Below are positions 1 through 5,347 of a DNA stretch of 5,501 nucleotides, piece by piece; within the stretch, counting starts at the first letter, position 1, and each line of letters opens with the position of its first letter. The translations under genes were made by a program, and so were the position numbers. Below the pieces are notes generated by a model. That model saw only the letters and a list, made by a program, of their open reading frames with translations, was not told where the DNA came from and searched no databases. The stretch covers positions 1 through 5,501 of the forward strand of contig CAYOBW010000400.1 in NCBI GenBank assembly GCA_964402115.1, written 5' to 3'. This stretch comes from CAYOBW01 sp964402115. GTDB taxonomy: Bacteria; Verrucomicrobiota; Kiritimatiellia; UBA8416; CAYOBW01.

Positions 1-35
1 GTCTCCATCGCGTGGGCAGGCGACGAGGCGTGGAG

Positions 36-52
36 ACGGCGGTCCCCGCCGT
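36..52. repeat. Second hairpin downstream of GH95
   Basis: ACGGCGG (36-42) and CCGCCGT (46-52) pair perfectly around a 3-nt loop. The outer pair GTCTCCA (1-7) / TGGAGAC (31-37) is also perfectly inverted and slightly overlaps it, so the first 114 nt contain three palindromes in series. No coding sequence is supported here. Confidence 0.55.
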
Positions 53-92
53 TATGCCCCCGTGTCTTACTGCGGCGTTACGCCAGCACGCG

Positions 93-114
93 GGACGGCG
101 CAGGAGCGCCGTCC
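93..114 (-). terminator. Strong hairpin downstream of GH95, possible terminator
   Basis: GGACGGCGC (93-101) and GCGCCGTCC (106-114) form a perfect 9-bp GC-rich stem with a 4-nt loop, 22 nt past the GH95 stop. No T-tract follows on the minus strand, so it is not a classical intrinsic terminator. It may stabilise the 3' end, assist termination, or be one more dispersed hairpin repeat. Confidence 0.45.
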
Positions 115-136
115 TCCGTGGGGCTCTCGCCGCAGA

Positions 137-2542
137 TCATCGTCCGGCGATCTCGACCGCAACGTCCTGGCCGCGCGGCAGGTCGACCGTCTGCCGGCTG
201 CCGGGGGCGCGCAGCTCGATCCGCTGCGCCACGTCGGACCGCAGCGTCGCGGCGATGCCTGCCGGCGACCACGTCAGCTTCCGGACTTCCACCTGGCCCC
301 GGCAGCGAACGCCCTCGATGCTGCCGCGCGGCAGGCTCGCGGGGAGCGCGGGCAGCAGCTCGATCCAGCCGGGCTGCGCATCCACCAGCATGCGAATCAG
401 GAATGCCGGAAAGCCGCCGCAGAGATCGGTGTTGAAGATCGCGCCGGGATTGTGCGTGGTCACGAGGTTCGGCTGCCAGTAGTTGCGCGCCAGCCAGTCG
501 AGGACTTCTCCGCAATCGCGCGCGTTGCGCAGGCTGGTGGCGGACAGCCCCTCGAACACGATGCCGAAAGCCATCTCGCCCGGCGGCCGGTCGGCCGGTT
601 TCCCGCTGTCGGAGAACTCCGCGCGCCGGACGTCCAGCCGCTTCTCCAGCGCGATTGCGAACGCGCGCCGCAACGGCGCGTTGGTTGCGATCTCATCCGG
701 CAGGCCGTTGTAGAGCGCGTAAAGGTGCGAGCAGTGCCGGTGGGCGTCGTTGTCCGTCAGCAGCGGCGTGGCCCACTCCTTCACCGCGCCGTCGGCGTTG
801 AGCGCGTAGTCGGGCAGTTTCGCCAGCAGCGCGCGCCAGCGCCCAGCCGCCTCGGCTTCGACGCCCAGCGTTTCGCACGCCGCGATGCCGTTGCGCAGCA
901 GCTCGCGCGCGGCGGAGAGGTCCATCGTGGCGTTGATGCTCGCCTGCGACTTGCTGTTGCCGGGGTTGTTCTCCGGCGAATAGGAGGGGCTGAACACGAG
1001 TTTGCCGTCCGGTCCCGCGAACAGGAAATCCTCGTAGAAGAGCGCGGCCTCCTTCATGAACGGCAGCGCGCGCCGCGCGAGGAACTCGCGGTCGCCGGTG
1101 TAGAGGTAGTAGTCGTAGAAGAACTGCGCCGCCCACGCCGCGCCGGCGGTCCAGAAGGTCATCGGCCACGTGGCGTCGAAGTGGTTGTTCCAGCCGTGCG
1201 TGCTGGTCCGCGAGGGCACGTGGATGCCCCGGCAGCCGTAGAGCCGCCGCGCGTTGTCGCGGTACTGGGGCATCTGCGCTTCGAGATACCGGAAGTACGG
1301 CAGCAGGCACTCGGCCATGTTCGCCGACAGATCGGCGGCGAGGGCGCACTGCACGTTGCCGTTCATCGTGAAATCGCCCGACCACGGCGGGCCCCACGTG
1401 CCGCCCCAGATGCCCTGGAGATTCGGGAACAGCTCGCCGCTGCTCGAAATCACCGCGTATCGGGCCGCGTCGAACTGCTTCTCCAGCAGCGCTGGCAGCA
1501 GCGCGCCGGCTTGCGTCTTCGCGAGGAGTTCCTCCGAGGTCAACGCGCGGTCGGCCGCGCCGCCCAGGTCGAGGCGGCAGCGGTTGAACAGCGCGCCGTG
1601 CGCGGCCGCGTGGCGCGCGAGCAGCGCGTCGAAGTCCGGGGCCAGGCCGGCCAGCGCCTGCTTCGCGTCCGCCAGGCCGGGCGATACCCGCGCCAGCACG
1701 AGCACGTCCGTCGGCCGGCGTACCACGCGCGCCGTCACCGTGTAGCCCGGCAGGCTGCCCGGCCAGGACTTCCGGAACGTGCTGCGGTACGTCCGCCACT
1801 CGCCGTCGGCGGCAACGGACGCGTCCTTGATGCCGGCCTTGAACATCCGCTCCGGCCCCCAGCCGCCGACGTCCTTCGTGGGGCGCTGGGCGCAGGTGAC
1901 CGCGGGCTCGCCGGGGCCCGCGACGGAGAGCACCACCACGTTGTCCGGCCGCGACACGAACAGCCGCCGGCAGAACGCGCCGCGGTCATCCGTCCAGCGC
2001 ACGGTGACGACGCCCGTTTGGAAATCCACCAATCGTTGGTAGTCTCGCACCGTGCCTTGCGGCGGCAGCGTCACCTTCAGGTCGCAGGCCGGGATGAACG
2101 GGTCGGTCCAGCGTTTGCCGCCGTAGTGCTCCTTTTGCGAAAGCGCGACGACGTGGTCGGCGGCCTGCTGGTACGCGCCGTCGGCCAGCATCCGGCGGAG
2201 TTCCTTGAGCTGGCTCGCCGTGTCCACGGGCGGCAGCGGCTCGTTCAGCGGCAGGTACAGGCGCGCGTGGTTGAGTATGATCGTCTCGTCGAGCGGCTGT
2301 CCGAAAACCATGGCGCCCTGCGTGCCATTGCCGCTGACGAGGGCGTGTTCCCACTGCCGTGCCGGCGCTGCACTCACGAAGCCGCGGGCGGGCCCTCCGG
2401 TTTCGGCGCGCACGGCCGCCGCGGTCGCCAGCAGAACGGCAGCACGAGCGAGAAGCACGGCGGGCGGTCCGCCAATCCGGAATCGTTGCTCTTGACGCGC
2501 GGGCACGCGCCCGTCGCAATCGGCCTGCGTAATCGTCTTCAT
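137..2542 (-). CDS. Secreted GH95-family glycoside hydrolase (alpha-L-fucosidase / alpha-L-galactosidase type)
   Basis: An 801-aa protein, a usual length for GH95, whose known members hydrolyse alpha-L-fucosyl or alpha-L-galactosyl ends with inversion. A hydrophobic stretch at about residues 27-46, with a likely cleavage after AVRA (46), indicates export. The approximate layout is an N-terminal beta domain (62-300; WEHALVSGNGTQGAMVFG at 64-81), a linker helix and (alpha/alpha)6 barrel (305-715), and a C-terminal beta domain (718-800; IELLPALPASLPRGS at 727-741). By recalled alignment to the bifidobacterial enzyme AfcA, the catalytic set is present: N394 and N396 in TMNGN, the acid E524 in SPSYSPEN, the histidines in HRHCSHLY (601-608), and D706 in NTDLCGG. 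It departs from typical members at LNHARLYLP (90-98) and lacks the usual NYW after the Asn pair, so it is probably a divergent subfamily. The ATG lies inside an 80-nt element shared with the upstream GH2 gene, which supports this start. No Shine-Dalgarno sequence is visible. The family call is firm; the sugar specificity is open. Confidence 0.93.
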   Translation of the reverse strand: MKTITQADCDGRVPARQEQRFRIGGPPAVLLARAAVLLATAAAVRAETGGPARGFVSAAPARQWEHALVSGNGTQGAMVFGQPLDETIILNHARLYLPLNEPLPPVDTASQLKELRRMLADGAYQQAADHVVALSQKEHYGGKRWTDPFIPACDLKVTLPPQGTVRDYQRLVDFQTGVVTVRWTDDRGAFCRRLFVSRPDNVVVLSVAGPGEPAVTCAQRPTKDVGGWGPERMFKAGIKDASVAADGEWRTYRSTFRKSWPGSLPGYTVTARVVRRPTDVLVLARVSPGLADAKQALAGLAPDFDALLARHAAAHGALFNRCRLDLGGAADRALTSEELLAKTQAGALLPALLEKQFDAARYAVISSSGELFPNLQGIWGGTWGPPWSGDFTMNGNVQCALAADLSANMAECLLPYFRYLEAQMPQYRDNARRLYGCRGIHVPSRTSTHGWNNHFDATWPMTFWTAGAAWAAQFFYDYYLYTGDREFLARRALPFMKEAALFYEDFLFAGPDGKLVFSPSYSPENNPGNSKSQASINATMDLSAARELLRNGIAACETLGVEAEAAGRWRALLAKLPDYALNADGAVKEWATPLLTDNDAHRHCSHLYALYNGLPDEIATNAPLRRAFAIALEKRLDVRRAEFSDSGKPADRPPGEMAFGIVFEGLSATSLRNARDCGEVLDWLARNYWQPNLVTTHNPGAIFNTDLCGGFPAFLIRMLVDAQPGWIELLPALPASLPRGSIEGVRCRGQVEVRKLTWSPAGIAATLRSDVAQRIELRAPGSRQTVDLPRGQDVAVEIAGR

Positions 2543-2580
2543 GGTGCGACGGTATACCAGAAGCGGCCCGCGTGCGGCAA
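2501..2580 (-). repeat. 80-nt start-region element, copy 2 (over the GH95 start)
   Basis: This is the partner of 4872-4951, with the same order and length: TTGCCG (2580-2575), a GC-rich spacer, TGGTATACCGTCGC, the ATG (2542), then codons for MKTITQADCDGRVP ending at 2501. Of nine base differences from the other copy within the coding part, only the third-codon change (ACG/ACC) is silent; the others alter residues 4, 5, 6, 9 and 10. The last four codons, GGG CGC GTG CCC, are identical. Each copy also carries GCACGCG near one end and CGCGTGC near the other, here at + strand 2503-2509 and 2569-2575. The two proteins show no relationship beyond this element. Confidence 0.9.
2551..2580 (-). promoter_or_regulatory. 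Probable sigma70-type promoter for the GH95 gene
   Basis: TTGCCG (2580-2575), an 18-nt spacer and TATACC (2556-2551), preceded by TGG, make a better -10 match than at the GH2 gene. The ATG at 2542 follows after 8 nt, predicting a leaderless transcript with no room for a ribosome binding site. Its own promoter, plus a 502-bp gap from the GH2 stop, argues that GH95 is transcribed independently. Confidence 0.6.
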
Positions 2581-2581
2581 T

Positions 2582-2909
2582 CCCGCAGGACGCCCCCTAA
2601 TCCTCGCCTGGGCCCGTCGTCGTTCCTCGCGCTGCCTGCGCACCCGCATCGCGCACGGCTCACGAGGACGTTCGCCCTCCCGCTGCGATTCCCTACAACC
2701 TGTTATGCCACCGCGAGGGAGGGCGAGGACTTCGGCGAGCTCAGTCGAGCCGCTCCCGCCGAGCCGCTTCCATAGGGCGCAAGAGGTACGTGCACTCGAA
2801 CGAGCGAAGCGCCGAGGATTTGAGACGACCCGCAATGGCAGTTGAACCGCTGCTGCACGCTTACAGACGTAATCGCGAACGGGATACGAGAGCACGGCAA
2901 GACACACGC
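2582..2909. other. Non-coding spacer made largely of repeat-like DNA
   Basis: No credible gene is visible between the GH95 promoter and the palindromic repeat. The stretch contains an inverted pair TCGCCCTCCC (2672-2681) / GGGAGGGCGA (2717-2726), and a tandem repetition of GAGCCGCT at 2756-2768 and nearby (TCGAGCCGCTCCC, CCGAGCCGCTTCC). Read on the minus strand it yields strings such as EGERPREP, GSTELAEVLALP and SNPRRFARS. I recall similar strings from spurious ORFs over intergenic repeats in verrucomicrobial-type genomes; this is memory, not a search result. The lack of an ATG with a ribosome binding site and the low-complexity Arg/Ala translations argue against coding. Confidence 0.5.
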
Positions 2910-2980
2910 GTCATCCTGAGCGAAGCGAAGGATCTCAGCTTCTCGATGAACCCGAGATTCCTCGCTACGCTCGGAATGAC
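2910..2980. repeat. Palindromic dispersed repeat, degenerate short copy
   Basis: The arms at 2910-2935 and 2955-2980 are inverted copies with 21 of 26 positions matching, around a 19-nt loop. The left arm differs from the left arm of the 5041-5156 unit at a single position (GCGAAGC versus GCGCAGC), so both belong to one family. The copy lies downstream of the GH2 stop and upstream of GH95. Its position would allow mRNA 3'-end stabilisation or attenuation, but no T-tract follows. Confidence 0.85.
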
Positions 2981-3025
2981 AAGCTTTCACGCATTACGTC
3001 GTCGCCTCCCCCTTCTTCTTTGCAT

Positions 3026-3044
3026 GCCGCCGAAATTGGCAGGC
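3026..3044 (-). terminator. Weak stem directly after the GH2 stop
   Basis: Immediately after TAA the minus strand reads GCCTGCC, a 6-nt loop, then GGCGGC. This gives a 6-bp stem with one bulged base. The next bases are purine-rich rather than T-rich. It is at most a weak terminator or 3'-end structure. Confidence 0.25.
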
Positions 3045-4913
3045 TTAGCGTTGGTCGCCATTCCACGGTTTCAGCCATTCCCCCAGGGTTCGGGCCATGG
3101 ATGCCGGATCCGTCTTGGCCTTGGGGGTGCGGTCATAGTTCAGGAGGCCGTTGGTCTCGTTCTCCACGTCGGTCAGTTGGGTGATCACCAGGCCGCTGAT
3201 GCCCTTGGGGATCTCCGGCAGATGGTTCTTCACCGAGCCCTCCGCGCCCACGCCCCAGCCCGCCTCGCCGACTACGGCGGCGCGCATCGGCTCGGGAGCC
3301 GGCGGCCCCTTGCCGCCATAGCAGTGGAAGTCCACGATGTCCCCCAGTCCCTGGTCCCAGGGATTGCGACCTTGCCACGCGCCGCCGCCGGCGCCGCTTT
3401 CGTGGTTGATGAGGCGGGTGGGGTCCTCGGCCCGCGCCGCATCGGTCACGCGCTTCACCAGCAGGCGGGTGGCGTCCGACGGCGTCTCCGGCTGTCCCTG
3501 GGCCATCTCCAGCCCCCAGCCTTCGTTGAACACGACCCACATGACGATGCTGGGGTGGTTGATACGGCCGCGGATCATGCGGCGCAGCTCCAGCTCGAAC
3601 TGCTCCTGCCGGTCCGCGGTGGGCACGCCCTCGCGCGGCCGGGCGTTCGCCAGCTCATGGGCGCAGGGCATGTCCTGCCACACCAGCAGCCCCAGCCGGT
3701 CCGCCCAGTAATACCAGCGGTCGGGCTCGACCTTGATGTGCTTGCGGCTCATGTTGAAGCCGTGACGTCGGGTGGCCTCGACGTCGGAGCGGAGGGCCTC
3801 GTCGGTCGGCGCGGTGTAGATGCCGTCCGGCCAGTAGCCCTGGTCCAGAAGGCCGTTGTGAAAGACGAACTGGTTATTGAGCAGGATCCGGGTCAGCCCC
3901 TGGGCGTCGGGCCCCAGCGAAATCTTGCGCATGCCGAAGTAGCTGGTCATCGTGTCCACCACCGTGTCCCCCTGCCGGAGGGTGATGCGCAGGTCGTACA
4001 GGAAGGGCGCGTCCGGCCACCACAGCCGGGCCTTGGGGAGGGGGATGGCGATGGGGCTGTCGGCGCCCCCGGTTCCCCTGGCCACCTCCCGGCCGTCCTC
4101 CAGCACCGCTACCTGGACCTGCTGGTCGGCGGCTGCCGCGGCGGTGGTTGCGGTGACCACCACCCGGTCGCCATCCACGTCGGGCAGGATGCGCACGGCC
4201 TCGATGCCGGCGCATGGCACCGGTTCCACCCAGACCGTCTGCCAGATGCCGCTGGTCGGGGTGTAGAAGATGCCGGCCGGGTGGCGGCGCTGCTTGCCGC
4301 CCGGCTGTCCGCCCTCGGTGGGATCCCACACCGACACCACCAGCTCCTGGGGTTTGCCCTTCGCCAGGTGGTCGGTGATGTCATAGGAGAAGCCGTCATA
4401 GCCGCCGCGATGGGTGCCGCAGGCGACCCCGTTGATCAGCACGGTGGTCTCCCAGTCGACCGCGCCGAAATGCAGCCGGATGCGCTGCCCCGCCCACGCC
4501 GCCGGCAGGTCGAAGGTCCGGCGGTACCACAGCCGCTCCTCGGCGCCGACGCGCTTGCCCACGCCGGACAGCGCCGACTCGATGGCGAACGGCACGCGAA
4601 TCGTGCCGGCAAAGGCGGCGGGCTTCTCAGCGTTCCGCGCGGTGATGGCGTACTCCCAGCGCCCGTTCAAGTTCAGCCAGCGTTCGCGGACCAGCTGGGG
4701 GCGGGGATACTCCGGCAGGATGGACGCGTCATTCGTGACGGACCGGCCCCACGTCGTGAACGGGACGCCCGTGTCCGGCGGCCACGGCTTATCCTCGGCA
4801 GTCAGCCACGGGACGGTCAGCAGCAGAACGGCTGCCCAAGCGCTGCGGGCGCTGGAATGGGTGGACGGGAAGGGCACGCGCCCGTTGAGATCGGCGTGAC
4901 AAAGGGTCTTCAT
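3045..4913 (-). CDS. Secreted GH2-family glycoside hydrolase (beta-galactosidase-like)
   Basis: A 622-aa retaining beta-glycosidase of the GH2 superfamily. An N-terminal hydrophobic segment (about 24-39, cleavage probably after LTA at 37-39) predicts export. The domains in order are a jelly-roll sugar-binding domain (about 70-232; LNGRWEY at 82-88, WYRRTF at 129-134), an Ig-like sandwich (about 233-338) and a TIM barrel (about 340-618). Expected GH2 motifs are present: RKHIKVEPDRWYYWADRLG (390-408), VWQDMP (411-416), the acid/base E464 in VVFNEGWG, and the likely nucleophile E550 in VVGEAGWG. No extra C-terminal carbohydrate-binding domain follows. The reading frame stays open to 5180, but I place the start at 4913. 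The ATG there begins the 14 codons shared with the GH95 gene and precedes the signal peptide, while the upstream extension translates a palindromic repeat. GH2 covers beta-galactosidase, beta-mannosidase, beta-glucuronidase and others; specificity cannot be assigned from what is visible. Confidence 0.93.
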   Translation of the reverse strand: MKTLCHADLNGRVPFPSTHSSARSAWAAVLLLTVPWLTAEDKPWPPDTGVPFTTWGRSVTNDASILPEYPRPQLVRERWLNLNGRWEYAITARNAEKPAAFAGTIRVPFAIESALSGVGKRVGAEERLWYRRTFDLPAAWAGQRIRLHFGAVDWETTVLINGVACGTHRGGYDGFSYDITDHLAKGKPQELVVSVWDPTEGGQPGGKQRRHPAGIFYTPTSGIWQTVWVEPVPCAGIEAVRILPDVDGDRVVVTATTAAAAADQQVQVAVLEDGREVARGTGGADSPIAIPLPKARLWWPDAPFLYDLRITLRQGDTVVDTMTSYFGMRKISLGPDAQGLTRILLNNQFVFHNGLLDQGYWPDGIYTAPTDEALRSDVEATRRHGFNMSRKHIKVEPDRWYYWADRLGLLVWQDMPCAHELANARPREGVPTADRQEQFELELRRMIRGRINHPSIVMWVVFNEGWGLEMAQGQPETPSDATRLLVKRVTDAARAEDPTRLINHESGAGGGAWQGRNPWDQGLGDIVDFHCYGGKGPPAPEPMRAAVVGEAGWGVGAEGSVKNHLPEIPKGISGLVITQLTDVENETNGLLNYDRTPKAKTDPASMARTLGEWLKPWNGDQR

Positions 4914-4951
4914 GGGGGGCGACGGTACCAGAAGCGGGCCGCGTGCGGCAA
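4872..4951 (-). repeat. 80-nt start-region element, copy 1 (over the GH2 start)
   Basis: It runs on the minus strand from TTGCCG (4951-4946) through the ATG (4913) to codon 14 (CCC, ending at 4872). The part upstream of the ATG matches the GH95 copy almost base for base: one substitution in the first 26 nt, then loss of TA after CTTCTGGTA, offset by two extra C just before the ATG. The distance from TTGCCG to ATG is therefore the same in both copies. In the 42 coding nt, 33 match. Similarity ends at TTGCCG on one side and after GTGCCC on the other. The encoded residues (MKTLCHADLNGRVP) precede the hydrophobic part of the signal peptide and give it an unusually long n-region. Confidence 0.9.
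4922..4951 (-). promoter_or_regulatory. Probable sigma70-type promoter for the GH2 gene
   Basis: On the minus strand TTGCCG (4951-4946) acts as a -35-like box. It is followed by an 18-nt spacer ending in TGG, which gives an extended -10 context, and by TACCGT (4927-4922) as a weak -10. Only 8 nt separate that box from the ATG, so transcription would begin at or next to the start codon. The near-palindrome GCCGCACGCGGC lies in the spacer edge and could be an operator. The evidence is the consensus-like spacing and the duplication of the whole arrangement at the GH95 gene. Confidence 0.55.
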
Positions 4952-5018
4952 GACGGGGCGGGCTCAGGGCCAGGGCAAACCCATCTAATCCCTCGAACAT
5001 CTGCCGATGAAGGAATGC

Positions 5019-5030
5019 GTCATCCCGAGC
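5019..5030. repeat. Partial arm of the same palindromic repeat
   Basis: GTCATCCCGAGC matches the first 12 nt of the repeat arm with one change. It lies 10 nt before the complete unit at 5041 and in the same direction. It looks like the remnant of a second copy or of tandem insertion. Confidence 0.5.
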
Positions 5031-5040
5031 TTCCCTCCCC

Positions 5041-5156
5041 GTCATCCTGAGCGCAGCGAAGGATCTCCCGCCGCCAGACGGGGCGCCCGCCCGTACCATC
5101 GCACCCGCCTGCCGCGCGGCGGGTACGCCGAGATCCTTCGCTGCGCTCAGGATGAC
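5041..5156. repeat. Palindromic dispersed repeat with perfect 26-bp arms
   Basis: The arms 5041-5066 and 5131-5156 are exact reverse complements (left arm begins GTCATCCTGAGCGCAGCGAA) around a 64-nt centre. The centre holds the 10-bp palindrome GCCGCGCGGC (5111-5120) and a CGTACC/GGTACG pair (5092-5097, 5122-5127), so the unit could fold as a nested hairpin. In translation the arms give peptides like VILSAAKDL, a string I recall as recurrent in wrongly called ORFs from repeat-rich bacterial genomes. It lies between the esterase and GH2 genes and encodes nothing convincing. Confidence 0.9.
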
Positions 5157-5315
5157 AAGTTGGCCTGACTTACTGTTCACGGGACTCCAAACGGGTTTCC
5201 CGCGTGCTGCCGCTGTTCGGCGTCCCGCCCTTCAGGTGCATGGCACGTGGATATGCCCTTTCAAGACGCAATCCACCCCGGCTGGCGGCCGCCTTTGAGG
5301 AACGGGGCGTCTACT
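5157..5315. other. Unassigned intergenic DNA between esterase and GH2
   Basis: No gene, RNA or recognised motif is seen. A 23-codon minus-strand reading frame (5241-5170) has no ribosome binding site and no recognisable sequence, and I do not call it. The only nearby structures are the hairpin after the esterase stop and the palindromic repeat that begins on the other side. Confidence 0.5.
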
Positions 5316-5347
5316 GAACGCAGCCGGCGGCGTGACCGATTGCGTTC
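5316..5347 (-). terminator. Inverted repeat directly after the esterase stop
   Basis: GAACGCA and TGCGTTC (5316-5322, 5341-5347) form a perfect 7-bp stem around an 18-nt GC-rich loop, beginning at the first base after TAA. No T-tract follows. The position suggests a transcript 3'-end structure separating the esterase from the GH2 gene. Confidence 0.35.

Noticed and set aside
700..712. Possible loss of the GH95 catalytic Asp because it lies one residue nearer to the GG pair than in typical members
   Set aside because: Aligning from D706 onward is gapless through FPAFLIRML, matching the usual helix after the DxNFG motif. The Asp is therefore in place and the GG offset is only a local substitution.
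693..1799. Minus-strand frame overlapping GH95 (368 codons)
   Set aside because: It is a shifted shadow of GH95 with Arg/Gly/Ala-rich low-complexity translation.
62..2845. Very long plus-strand open frame (927 codons)
   Set aside because: It is antisense to the GH95 gene, its translation is Arg/Ala/Val-rich without any domain, and it arises from the high GC and codon bias of the real gene.
2539..2907. Minus-strand open frame of 122 codons between GH2 and GH95
   Set aside because: It translates the repeat-like spacer and the GH95 promoter; there is no ribosome binding site or domain.
2703..2990. Minus-strand open frame with HSERSEES-type peptide
   Set aside because: The peptide is the translation of the palindromic repeat at 2910-2980, a common false gene call.
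2790..4988. Long plus-strand open frame (732 codons)
   Set aside because: It is antisense to GH2 and begins inside repeat-like spacer. The protein has no recognisable motif, while the minus-strand frame has complete GH2 motifs.
5019..5156. Possible CRISPR array because of repeated units
   Set aside because: The units are inverted pairs, not evenly spaced direct repeats, and no spacers of regular size occur.
5170..5241. Minus-strand small ORF of 23 codons between esterase and GH2
   Set aside because: It has no ribosome binding site, no hydrophobic or conserved pattern, and a length expected by chance.
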